Assembly (NCBI GenBank): GCA_043228905.1
Contig: JBHGNT010000014.1
Coordinates: 5,828,001 to 5,892,000 of the forward strand
Direction of reading: 5' to 3'
Length of the DNA: 64,000 nucleotides
Origin: Azolla caroliniana
Taxonomy: Eukaryota > Polypodiophyta
Below, piece by piece: positions 24,101 to 34,346 of this stretch. Each line of letters begins with the position of its first letter. Within the stretch, counting starts at the first letter, position 1. The notes beneath the pieces are model-generated. The model was not told the DNA's origin. It did no database searches and worked only from the letters and a program-made list of their open reading frames with translations. The translations under genes and the position numbers were made by a program.

Positions 24101-25605
24101 TTGTCTAGAGGATATCAAATTCGTGTATTTATGTACTAAGAATTAACCGAAATGAGAAAGATTAACAAATTTCATTAATAAAGGGAAAGAAAGATTACAA
24201 TCAATCTCAAGATTGAGATTACAAAAGTTTTATCTTAAGGAGATTGCTAGAATAATAGATTAGAAGAAACTAAGATATGGATTCCATAGAGATTTAGGGT
24301 TCTTGGCTTTGATAAGAGATTATGGTTATATGAGTATTATGGCTTCCGTAGGGAAAATTAGCGTTTTTGAGTGTTATGGCTTCCGTAGGGAAGATTAGCG
24401 TTTTTGAGTGTTATGGCTTCCGTAGGGAAGATTAGGGTTTTTGGATTCCGTAAGGAAATTAGGGTTTATGAGAGATATTACTTCCCTAAGCTAAGGGAGT
24501 TGAGAAGGAAAAGAAAAAGAAATATATCATATGGAGAGAGCTCTCGAGTATAGGAAAAAAAATGGAATTATATATGGAGTTCCATGTTGATCATATGCCT
24601 ACACTTTTTGTTGCATGGCCTCTACTTTTAGTTGCATAGCTTTTGTTTTCGTTGAATCTATTTTTAGTTGCATGGATTTTTCTTTAGTTGCATGCGACTG
24701 TCCACTTGACCTTTACTTTAGTCTCTTTTACATTTCTTTAAATAGCCACATGATCCTTTTATCCGTTCGATTTGCGTCCAACCTCGTACGGTCGCCGGTT
24801 CCGCCCGATCGCCGAATCCCTCGCCGGCCGGTTCCATTTTGCTTGCCGGCCGATTCCGGTTTGCTTGCCGGTTTCAGTTCCGGTTTTGCTTGCCGGCCAA
24901 TTCCGGTTTTGCTTGTCTGCCGGTTTTGGTTTGCTTGCCGGTTCCAGTTCCGGTTTTGCTTACCGGCCGGTTTCCGGTTTGCATACCGGTTCCGGTTCCG
25001 GTTTCGGTTTTGCTTACCGGTCGGTTCCGATTTTGCTTGTCGGTCGGTTTCCAGTTCCGGTTTTGCATACCGGCCGGTTTCCGGTTTGCATACCGGCCGG
25101 TTTCCGGATTTGCTTACCGGCCGGTTCCGGTTTGCATACCAGTTCTGATTCCGGTTTTGCTTACCGGTCGGTTCCGGTTCCGAATTTGTATATCGGCCAG
25201 TTTCCGGTTCCGGTTTTGCATACCAGTCGGTTTCCGGTTTGCATACCGGCTGGTTTCCTGATTTGCTCACCGGACCCGTTTTCCGGATTTGCTTACCGGC
25301 CGGTTTCCGGATTTAGGGAATTTGGCCACCATCATCCATCAAGACAAAGTGACCAAAGTGCTCTTAGAACAAATGAAAAATGAGGGAGCTCAAGCTGCTT
25401 ATATAGCCAGGGCCTTAACTTTCCTATCTATGTGGGATAGTTCATATTTCCCTATCTTCTCAAACTTTATTTTCACATAACTTGATATGTATTTCTCCAT
25501 TTTGTATATAGTAAAATACATTTTGAAGCTCTTGTGTATATCCATCTTTCTATAGTAAGCTACTAATCTAATCTATAATAATTATTTCGTTATTTCTTTA
25601 CATAG
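24101..25605. other. Unclassified 1.5-kb insert with CCGG minisatellite
   Basis: This AT-rich stretch interrupts the coiled-coil remnant. It contains three near-identical copies of a unit with GGCTTCCGTAGGGAA at about 24340-24430, repeated GTTGCATGG motifs at 24610-24700, and the CCGG minisatellite (separate entry). It runs from near TGTCTAGAGG (24103) to near TTCTTTACA (about 25602), giving TG/CA ends, but I find no target duplication. It may be an LTR or non-autonomous element; no gene is supported. Confidence 0.4.
24785..25315. repeat. Minisatellite of CCGG-rich degenerate units
   Basis: About 530 bp is built from units such as CCGGTTTGCTTACCGGCCGG and CCGGTTTGCATACC, with TTTCCGG or GTTCCGG spacers. 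Unit length varies by small insertions (about 18, 24 or 40 bp). The repeat lacks stops in several frames on both strands, which explains the overlapping long frames here; I reject all as genes. Similar CCGGAT/CCGGTGAGAA units occur in the Copia-3 LTRs. Confidence 0.85.
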
Positions 25606-25609
25606 TGTG

Positions 25610-26720
25610 AGAAGATTCACACGCCAGCGGTGCTACAAGATGCCGCACAGAACAAACGTCAATGGTACGAGGAACAAATCGAGAATGAACAACAAAACAC
25701 ACGAGTGGTCAAAGGACGCTTGAATACTGAAATGGGTCGACTCGAAGCATTATACGATAAAGAATCAAAACTATGGCAAGAGGTAAAGGTGCGCTATGAA
25801 GAAAACGTGGCCTCCAGCACAAACAAAATTTTGAACCTCAAGACGGCTCTCAAAGAGATGCGGATGCACTCGGAAATGAAGACCGAACACATAAAAAACC
25901 TCCTAGAAACAAAGCACGAGAGATTCTTGGAACAACTTCAAGCGGCGTTGAACAGAGGATGGGCCGAATGGGCAACGCAAGCCGCCGAGCTCCACACGTA
26001 CCAGGCATCTCAGGAGAATCGACAGAAAGACGGTAATGGCTTCTACAAGCTGAATCAGGAAAGCATTTCCATGGTCCGCGAGGACCTTACACAAGATTAT
26101 CAAGCCCTTGCCGACCGACACTCCAAGGAGATCGCATAATTGCTCGAGGGGTTCAAAGGCAACCAGCTCGACACCTCCCTCCAGCTCTAGGCAATTGAAA
26201 ACAAGTAGAAGAAGGCAGAAAAGGAAAAAAGATTGGTTTCCATCATACTCCCCAACATCGACTCTGGGGAGCATGCAACAGAAGGACCGTAGCACCCAGA
26301 AGAAGAAATTCCAGAGGTCACCATGGTGCCATTGAACCCAACCGAGGATGCGCACCTGGACGTCCTCAGCACCATGATGGAAGATATAGAGGAAGGCCCA
26401 ATGTATGAAGCACCACAAGAAGAGCAAGCACAAGATGCTACACTTGCGGAGGAGACAATACCAACGCTAGTGGCCGCAAGAGAACGCCCTGAAGAATAGA
26501 CACAAGAGGAGGAACCAGAACCAACAGAACCCACCGTCCCGCCTGTACCAGAACCGACAATGCACACTGGCCCCCCCTGAAGTTGAGATAACTAAGCCTA
26601 TCGATCCCCTCAAAGCCACGCCTACGACGTATACCAGGGCATCCCCCATACTTTCTGCAGAACCGAACCATACGGAACCAAACATCCTAGACATCTTCGA
26701 CGAAGAATGAAGGTCTTTTG
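25610..26720 (+). pseudogene. Gypsy-3 3' region, second half of coiled-coil protein
   Basis: A 169-codon open frame at 25630-26139 is strongly helical (A-Q-N-K-R-Q-W-Y-E-E-Q-I-E-N-E, then L-K-E-M-R-M-H-S-E-M-K, H-E-R-F-L-E-Q-L-Q-A-A-L). Stops at 26137, 26189 and 26207 break it. A proline/glutamate-rich acidic tail follows in other frames to about 26705 (P-E-P-T-E-P-T-V-P). With 23120-24075 it suggests one long coiled-coil ORF downstream of gypsy pol. Such extra ORFs exist in some plant gypsy lineages, but I cannot assign a function. Confidence 0.45.
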
Positions 26721-26854
26721 TGGGTTCGACGTGCAAGCACTATCCCACAAGCGTGATATGTGTTGTCCTTCTTGGACGGTCAAGTGGGAACAGTCGAGAA
26801 GGGAAAATAAAAGGGACAGTTACGGCATGTGAAGTAGATGGGTGGGGGCCGAAG

Positions 26855-26859
26855 CGTAA
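26855..26859. repeat. Target-site duplication CGTAA of Copia-3 (left copy)
   Basis: CGTAA precedes the LTR start TGTTAGG at 26860 and recurs at 32399-32403. Confidence 0.92.
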
Positions 26860-27626
26860 TGTTAGGAAACAGGTCCCTCCGGATGGGAAGTGAGAAGAAC
26901 AATACTGATGAGCAAACTCGGTCGAGGCCGATAGGCCAAGGCCGAAACCGGATGTGGAGTACCCGGCTACGGAAGACCCGGTGAGAACCGGATGTACAGT
27001 ACCCAGCAACGGAAGACCCGGTGAGAACCGAATGACGAGTACCCGGCAACGGAAGACCCGGTGAGAACCGGATGTGGAGTACCCGGAAACGGAACCCCCG
27101 GTGAGAACCGGATGACGAGTGCCCGACAAGCGCCGGATGATGCAGGCCCAGTGAGGAGTGCGCACCGGATGAAGGGACATATTCGTAAATATGTTTCTGA
27201 GGGTCCAACGGGGCTATATTTGTAAATAGCCAAAAAGTCATATTAGTATAAATATGACTTAGGGAAAACTTAGTATTGTTGTTGTCATTATTGTTTGCGC
27301 AAGACTAGAGCGCAACAATGTACAGAGAGAGAGAGAGAGATATAAAGAGACAAAGAGTTCGTATCTCTGTTGTAACCGCCACCTGTGGCGAACATAGTGA
27401 ACAAGAGGTCGTTGCCTCTGTGTTCATCTATTGTATATTGTTACATAGTGATAGTTAGCAGTCTGTGGACTACCGTGGTTTTTTCCCATGTTTGGGTTTT
27501 CCACGTAAACATCTTGTGTACTCTTCTCTCGATTGTTTCGTGCATTCATTACCCATTTTTTCTATGTATGATTCTAAGCTCGGTTGTGGCCGAACGTTGC
27601 GCATAGGGAGCGTGTAGTTCCTGTCA
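26860..27626 (+). repeat. Copia-3 5' LTR
   Basis: TGTTAGG...TGTCA. It holds four to five tandem copies of a roughly 38-bp unit (CCGGATG, 5 variable bases, TACCCGGCAACGGAAGACC) at about 26948-27120, then (AG)n and the U5 region. Part of the repeat array differs from the 3' LTR, consistent with unequal exchange or slippage. Confidence 0.9.
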
Positions 27627-27629
27627 AAG

Positions 27630-27642
27630 TGGTATCAGAGCG
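27630..27642 (+). promoter_or_regulatory. Copia-3 primer-binding site
   Basis: TGGTATCAGAGCG, an exact match to the plant copia initiator-Met tRNA primer consensus, three bases after the LTR end. Confidence 0.9.
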
Positions 27643-27656
27643 AGACGACACAGAAA

Positions 27657-28754
27657 ATGGACGAATCGTTGGGCGGCATGTTCAAGCTCACCGGCTCCAA
27701 CTATTAAGTGTGGAAGTCGAAGATGAGGGACATGCTCGTGGTTAAAGATCTTTGGTTGCCGGTTCAGTTCGGGGACAAGAGACCGGACAAAATCGACGCC
27801 ACGATATGGGAGGTGATGCACATGAAGACAACAGCGTACATTCGGTGCTTCATCGACATGAGCCTATACAACAACTTCAATGAAGAGAGCAAGGCTCATG
27901 AGCTCTGGGAGAAGATCGGCATTATGTTTTAGAACAAAAATGTTGTTAATCAGGTTTCGGTATTCCGGAAGCTAGTAAGACTCCGGTACCAAGATGGCTC
28001 TAGCATGGCGGAGCACATGAATGCCTTCCAGGGGCTGATCCACTAGGCAACATCATTGAAAGTACCTCTCGCCGATGAGGTACTAGCACTACTCTTGCTT
28101 GGTTCCCTCCCAGATAGCTGGGAGACGTTGGTTGTCACTTTGGGCAACGCCGGGTCAGAAGGGAAACGGTTATCCCTGGCAAAGGTGAAGTCGAGCTTGC
28201 TAGATGAGGAGGCGCATCAGAAAGACAAGGATATGAACTCCGACACCAAAGCACTCCTTACCGAATCGGAACACGGAAGACAAAGGAACTGTAGCCCCCA
28301 GAACCGAGAAAAGTCGGGGACACGGTCAAAGTCAAGGGGGAGGCCTACTTGCTTCTATTGCGGCAAGCCGAGACACTTCCAGAAAAACTGTCGGCACTTC
28401 CGAAAGGACAAGGAAACCGATGGCACCGATTCGAAGCGGACACCGAACCGAAACGGTAAAGACCAGAGGGGAACGGACCGAAAGGGAACGACAGCAATTG
28501 CGGCAAGTGAAGAAGAGTTGATGCTCATCACCGAGGAGAGTGAGATAAACCTTGCCGGCGACGAGATGACCTGGGTGGTCGACTCCAGAGCGTCGGTCCA
28601 CCTTACCCCGGACCGGAAATGCTTCTCATCCTACTCAACCGGTGATCACGACTGTGTTCGGATGGGGAATGAAGGTACATGCCGAATTATCGGCATAGGA
28701 GACGTGTGGTTGACAACTCCAACCGGATGCAAGCTGCTGCGGAAGGATGTCTGA
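27657..28754 (+). pseudogene. Copia-3 gag and protease
   Basis: The ATG at 27657 (M-D-E-S-L-G-G-M-F-K-L) starts gag. TAG codons at about 27705, 27930 and 28044 interrupt it, and each would be one transition from a sense codon (TGG or CAG). The gag domain (A-H-E-L-W-E-K-I; L-P-D-S-W-E-T-L) is followed by the linker S-K-S-R-G-R-P-T and a CCHC knuckle (C-F-Y-C-G-K-P-R-H-F-Q-K-N-C) at about 28348-28390. The protease site reads V-V-D-S-R-A-S at about 28577 where D-S-G-A-S is required, so the protease would be dead even without the stops. Confidence 0.85.
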
Positions 28755-31669
28755 CACGTTCCGGAGGTTCATCTGAACCTGATATCAGTCGGTCGGCTAG
28801 ATGATGAAGGCTACACGGGTAGCATCCGGAACATTGTCATGAAGTTCAGCAAAGGGAGCCTGATTGTGGCTCGGGCCCGGAAGGTAAACACATTGTACCT
28901 GATGAATGCCCCGTTATGCCCGGAAGAAGTGAATGTGGCTTCCGACACTACCGGTGAGCTGTGGCACAAGAGGCTGTGTCATATGAGCGAGAAGGGGATG
29001 AAGAGGCTTGCAGACGACAACCTCATTCCAGTGAAGAACGTGCACTTAGAGAAGTGCACTGATTTTCTAGTCGGTAAGCAAAACCGGACCTCCTTCCGAC
29101 CAAGGCCACCGATGAGACATAATGCACCACTGGAATTGGTGCATACTGATGTGTGTCAAGTGGACACGAAGTCACATGCAAGATCACAGTACTTCGTGAC
29201 GTTCATAGATGACCACAGCCGGATGTTGCGGGCCACACCGTTGAAGACGAAGGATCATGTGCTATCCGTCTTCAAAGCGCTCCACGCGAGAGTGGAAAGA
29301 GAAACCGGCTGGAAGCTGAAGGCGGTTCGAGTAGATAACGGAGGTGAATATCGGGGGCAGTTCGAGGAGTATTGTCGCTCGAAAGGAATCCGGCTCGAAT
29401 TCACCCTACCGAAGATGCCGGAACTAAACGGGTTGGCCGAGAGGATGAACCGGACCATAATGGAGAGGGGGCATTTTGGGCTGAGGCGCTGTCGACAACG
29501 ACATATGTGATAAACATATCACCCTCAGTACCCTTGGATGGAGACACACCACAGAGAATCTGGACTGGTAAGGAAGTGTCCTACCGGCATCTGAAGGTAT
29601 TCGGGTGTCTTGCGTGTGTGCATGTAGCTAAGGACCAGAGAGGAAAACTAGATCTGAAGACCCGGCCATGCATATTCCTCGGTTACGGCGACGATGAGTT
29701 CGGCTACTGAGTGTCGGACCTGGTCGACAAGAAGGTATTCCAGAGTCGAGATATTATCTTCATGGAGGACAAGACGCTCGCCGACTAGGAGTCGGAGAAG
29801 AAGATAATGAACTCTGAGTCGACCGGTAAGGATTGATTCTACGATGAGCAGACCCAACCGGAAAGAGACCGGTTAGCACTCGAGGAACCAGCCGGTTACG
29901 GTGAGGATACCGAACCGGCAGAAGAAGAAGTAGAGGAAGCTGAAACTAGAACCAGCCAAGACCCCGAATCATATTCGGATGAAGAGCAAATGGAGGGGCC
30001 GGTTACCGAAGCCCAAAGATGGAGATATCCTCTCAGAGAGAGAAGGGCCCCCCGGAGATTTCCGGATGCAGAGCATGTGCTGTTAACCGATGACGGGGAG
30101 CTAGAAAGCTTCGAAGAAGCGAAGGATGACACCCACAGTCGCAAATGGTTAAGTTCCATGCAGGATGAGATGGATTCCCTCCACGAGAACCATACGTACG
30201 AATTGGTGGAGTTCCCGAAAGGAAAGCGAGCACTCCGAAACAAGTGGGTGTACAAGTTGAAACCGGGAGATGCCGGCAACCCCCCGAGATACAAAGCCAG
30301 GATCGTGGTGAAGGGGTTCTAGCAGAAGAAGGTCGTGGACTTCGATGAGATATTTTCCCCGGTAGTAAAGATGACCTCCATCCGGACGGTGTTGAGTATA
30401 GCGGCAAGCATGGATCTCGAGGTAGAGCAGCTAGACGTGAAGACGGCATTCCTTCACGGTGACCTCGAAGAGGAGATCTACATGCAGCAACCGGAAGGAT
30501 TCGTGGAAAAAGGGAAGGAGCGCCTGGTTTTCCGGTTGAAGAAGAGCCTGTATGGACTGAAGCAAGCTTCCCGACAATAGTACCGGAAGTTCGACTCCTT
30601 CATGACCGATCAAGGGTACCACAAGACGCAGGCCGATCACTGCGTGTTTGTGAAGAAGTTCGAAGGAGGCGACTTCCTGATACTCCTTCTGTACGTGGAC
30701 GACATGTTGATCATCGGATGGAACCAGGCCAGAATATGGATGCTGAAAAAGGCTCTCAACCGAACTTTCACGATGAAAGACTTGGGTTCGGCAAGACAGA
30801 TGTTGGGGATGCATATCATCCGGAACAGGCCAACGAAGCAACTGTGGCTGTCACAGGAGAAATACGTGACAAAGGTGCTTCAACGGTTCAACATGTTAGA
30901 AGCGAAACCGGTCGGATCGACACTCCTGGCAAACTGTAGATTATCCGGTAAGCAAAGCCCGAAGACGAAAGCAGAGAAGGTTGATATGATGAAGGTTCCA
31001 CATGCCTCTGTCGTGGGGAGCTTAATGTACGCAATGGTGTGTACCCGACCGGATATAGGATACGCAGTCGGAGTGGTGAGCCGATTTATGAGCAATCCCG
31101 GCAAGGAGCACTGGAACGCGATCAAATGGATACTCCGGTACTTGAAGGGCACTTCAAATATGTGTCTCCGATTCGGCTCCAGAAAACCTCAACTTGACGG
31201 TTTTACCGATTCGGACATGTCGGCTGATGTGGATACCAGCCGGTCTACATCCAGGTATGTAATGACATATGCATGGGGAGTTGTTTTGTGGCAGTCGAGG
31301 CTGCAGAAGACGGTTGCGTTGTCAACCATGGAGGCGGAGTACATGGCGGTTGTGGAAGCCGGCAAGGAAATATTATGGATGAAGGACTTCATCGGAGAGC
31401 TCAGTATCCAGCAAGATGAATACCAACTCTATTGCGACAGTCAAAGTGTCATCCACCTTGCTAAGAATGTGGCTTACCATTCCCGGACAAAGCATATCCA
31501 GTGAAGGTATCACTGGATCCGGGAAAGAGTAGATGACCAGGAGTTCGTACTGACAAAGATCCACACAACCGAGAACGGGTCAGATATGCTGACCAAAGTA
31601 GTGACACCCGACAAGCTGGATGCATGCCGGAAGCAGATTGGACTAGTAAGACATCTCATGCCGGAGTGA
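28755..31669 (+). pseudogene. Copia-3 pol: integrase, RT, RNase H
   Basis: The integrase H2C2 region (W-H-K-R-L-C-H, then K-C-T-D-F) is at 28962-29067, and the core D-D-E (H-T-D-V-C-Q-V; R-V-D-N-G-G-E-Y; L-N-G-L-A-E-R-M-N) at about 29143-29455. A frameshift near 29480 and stops at 29708, 30320 and 30578 follow. RT has Y-V-D-D at about 30693. RNase H (D-S-D-M-S-A-D and C-D-S-Q-S-V-I-H-L-A) is at 31208-31470. A TGA at 31502-31504 precedes the last 55 codons ending L-M-P-E. Most catalytic residues persist, but no continuous frame remains. Confidence 0.88.
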
Positions 31670-31679
31670 AGGGGGAGTT

Positions 31680-32398
31680 TGTTAGGAAACAGGTCCCTAC
31701 GGATGGGAAGTGAGAAGCCGGATGTGGAGTACCTGGCTACGGAAGACCCGGTGAGAACCGGATGTGGAGTACCCGGCAATGGAAGACCCGGTGAGAACTG
31801 GATGACGAGTACCCGGCAACGGAAGACCCGATGAGAACCGGATGTGGAGTATCTGGAAATGGAAGACCTGGTGAGAACCGGATGACGAGTGCCCGACAAG
31901 CGCCGGATGATGCAGGTCCGGTGAGGAGTGCTCACCGGATGAAGGGACATATTCGTAAATATGTTTTTGAGGGTCCAATGGGGCTATATTTGTAAATAGC
32001 TAAAAATTCATATTAGTATAAATATGACTTAGGGCAAACTTAGTATTGTTGTTGTCATTATTGTTTGCGCAAGACTAGAGTGCAACAGTGTACAGAGAGA
32101 GAGAGAGATATATATAAAGAGACGAAGAGTTCGTATCTCTGTTGTAACCGCCGCCTGTGGCGAAGACAGTGAACAAGAGGTCGTTGCCTCTGTGTTCATC
32201 TATTGTATATTGTTACATAGCGATAGTTAGCAGTCTGTGGACTGCCATGGTTTTATCCCGTGTTTGGGTTTTCCACGTAAACATCCTGTGTACTCTTCTC
32301 TCCATTGTGTCGTGCATTCATTACCCGTTTTTTCTGTGTATGATTCTAAGCTCGGTTGTGGCCGAGTGTTGCGCATAGGGAGCGTTTAGTTCCTGTCA
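31680..32398 (+). repeat. Copia-3 3' LTR
   Basis: This 719-bp copy of 26860-27626 follows the polypurine tract and ends TGTCA at 32398. It lacks about 50 bp near the start of the CCGG-unit array that the 5' copy has. Confidence 0.9.
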
Positions 32399-32403
32399 CG
32401 TAA
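32399..32403. repeat. Target-site duplication CGTAA of Copia-3 (right copy)
   Basis: Identical to 26855-26859 and directly after the CA end of the 3' LTR. Confidence 0.92.
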
Positions 32404-32823
32404 TAATGAGGGAGTAGTAGCAGTCGTAGTATAAGCCGAAGCATTATGAATGTGTGTAACGGTTCACATGCCGAGCATAACCAACCATCGCATGGAAAAC
32501 TTGTAATAGCTAGCGATAATTTGTATTCATTCTTTGCAATATAGTCTCTATTTTGCCTGACTTACTATGTTCTCGTAATTCTTATCTCTGTTTGTATCGA
32601 GTTCATTTCTGTGTCGAATCTCATACGCAGGGGCATGCTATTGCATAAGGCTTCGAATGTAGCCATCCTCCTAATCTCGATAGTCTCCATGATTAGGTTA
32701 CCACTTACGAGATTAGTACACAGTCATCTATACCACGGTCATGAGGTACGTGTTTATCCCTGAACCATAATCACCTTGAGCCAAACACCCAAGGACTGAG
32801 GGTAAGGCACTGTGTAACCCTAA
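32404..32823. other. Tail of Gypsy-3, non-coding
   Basis: These 420 bp continue the sequence interrupted by Copia-3 and end where a minus-strand copia integrase begins. No reading frame or RNA gene is recognisable. The position suggests the Gypsy-3 3' LTR or untranslated region, but there is no 5' LTR in the window to compare. Confidence 0.4.
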
Positions 32824-33550
32824 CTAGTAACAACTATCGCCATCGACACGGCCACAATCAGTGCCTCCTTGGCCGATTTCAAACTGCTCAAACTGCCCCC
32901 GGTATTGTCCAAAGTTGTCAGCTCGAACTATTTCTAGCCTTTGGCCGGTTTCTCTTTCTACTCTCGCGTGGAACTCCTTGAAGACAATCTGTACCTGATC
33001 CTTTGTCTTCAACAACGAGACCCATAGCTTCCGGTTGTGGTCATCTATGAACATCACGACGTACTGCGACCTAGCATGGGACTTTGTGTCCACTTGGCAT
33101 ACATCGGTATGCACAAGCTCCATTGGTTCTTTCCATCTTGTCGGTGGTCAGGTTCGGAAGGAGGTTCAGTTCTGCCTATCGTCCAAGCAATCGGTGCACA
33201 TCTCAAGTTACACATCTTTCACCTCCGGAATAAGGTTATCCTCGACAAGTTTATGCATCCCTTTCTGGCTCATGTGACACAACCTCTTGTGCCACAGCTC
33301 ACCGGTAGTGTCCGCTGCTAGATTAACTTCCTCACGGCAAATCCAAGCATGCATCAATTACAGTTTGTTGATCTTTTGGGCTCAAGCCACAATCAGACAC
33401 CCTTTGCTAAACTTCATGACTCTGTTCCGAATGCTACCCGTGTAACCTTCATCATCCAGCCAATCGACTGATATCAGGTGCAACCGAACCTTTGGAACAT
33501 GTCAGACATCTTCCAACAACAGCTTGCACCCAGTTGACATAGTCAGTCAC
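32824..33550 (-). pseudogene. Copia-4 integrase fragment
   Basis: Read leftwards on the minus strand, remnants of V-P-K-V-R-L-H-L-I-S-V, G-E-L-W-H-K-R-L-C-H-M-S and the integrase core (V-H-T-D-V-C-Q-V-D-T; F-I-D-D-H-N-R; R-A-D-N-F-G-Q-Y-R-G-Q-F) closely follow Copia-3. The first catalytic Asp is kept, and stops occur upstream. The fragment is cut at 32824, losing RT and RNase H, and at its other end by Gypsy-4, beyond which the gag/protease part continues at 40758. Confidence 0.8.
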
Positions 33551-33554
33551 ACGT
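33551..33554. repeat. Target-site duplication ACGT of Gypsy-4 (left copy)
   Basis: ACGT precedes the LTR start TGTCGTAG and recurs at 40754-40757. Confidence 0.8.
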
Positions 33555-34308
33555 TGTCGTAGTGTAGGTTGCACACTATGTGGAAATTATATTTTTGTCC
33601 CTCCGGATAGAGAATGGAGTGCTCGGTGAGAACCGGAAGAAAACGGCATACCGGCAAGGAAGAGCCGGATAAAGAGACATAAATGTAAAAAAAAAAGGAA
33701 ATACTCACTACTGCGCAAGGCGTGATTCGAACTCTGCACCTCCACGTTGACAAACCCCAACCTTACCATTACATTAACTTATCTTAAGTGTTTTAAATAT
33801 AGATTTAATACATATAAGACCTTTATTTATGCATACCTTTATTAAAAGGTAAATCGTGTATTTTTTTAATATATGAAAAACACGAGACACTAAAAATAAC
33901 TCATGCACATCTAGCGTGCATGAGCCCTATACTTAGGAAATAAAAAAGCATCACATGCACATTTAGTGGACATGAACACTTTTTGTAAAAAAAAGCATGA
34001 AGCCATGCTTAGCTCTTCCTTCCTTATATAAGGAGGAGAGAAATATATAAAGGGTTGTTGATTATTTGGATTAAGTATTAATCAATAAAAAAATTATTCG
34101 TGGGATTCACGATTTATACATCTACTTCTCTCTTAACACCCTAAGTACCAATTAATATAGTATACTCGTGTGATTCACGAGTTTCTTATCTTTCTCTTCG
34201 CTATTTACTCATAATTAATCTCTATCGCACGAACTTCTTTCTCCTAGTCCAAGACCTTTGTGGTTCCCACCTGACTCACGCAACGATCCGGAGCCGAAAG
34301 GCACGACA
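33555..34308 (+). repeat. Gypsy-4 5' LTR
   Basis: TGTCGTAGTG...GGCACGACA. It contains CCGGTGAGAACCGG motifs and an antisense tRNA-like segment (B-box-like GATTCGAACTC at 33724-33734 and A-box-like CCTTACCATTA at 33761-33771, read on the minus strand). TATATAAGG lies at about 34024. Confidence 0.92.
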
Positions 34309-34312
34309 CAGT

Positions 34313-34328
34313 TGGTGAACCCGACGTG
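34313..34328 (+). promoter_or_regulatory. Gypsy-4 primer-binding site
   Basis: TGGTGAACCCGACGTG starts four bases after the LTR and begins with TGG, the complement of a tRNA CCA end. The matching tRNA would end GGGTTCACCA; I cannot name it. This contrasts with the self-complementary sites of Gypsy-1, 2 and 5. Confidence 0.65.
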
Positions 34329-34346
34329 AAGACGGGTGGCAAGGAG

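Larger units (their letters stand above)
26860..32398 (+). mobile_element. Copia-3, complete Ty1/copia structure with decayed ORF
   Basis: A 767-bp 5' LTR (26860-27626), PBS at 27630, gag-pol 27657-31669, polypurine tract at about 31668-31679, and a 719-bp 3' LTR (31680-32398) are flanked by CGTAA duplications. The LTRs share layout but differ by a roughly 50-bp indel and scattered changes, so the insertion is not recent. Stops and a frameshift inactivate the polyprotein. Its LTR is related to the solo LTR in Gypsy-2, and its proteins to Copia-4. Confidence 0.93.

Noticed and set aside
24728-25383. Overlapping open frames of 140-203 codons on both strands
   Set aside because: They all lie in the CCGG minisatellite, whose units lack stop codons in several frames; the translations are simple repeats.
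26948-27120. CRISPR-like array
   Set aside because: The regularly spaced CCGG-containing units are head-to-tail LTR minisatellite copies without unique spacers, in a eukaryotic element.
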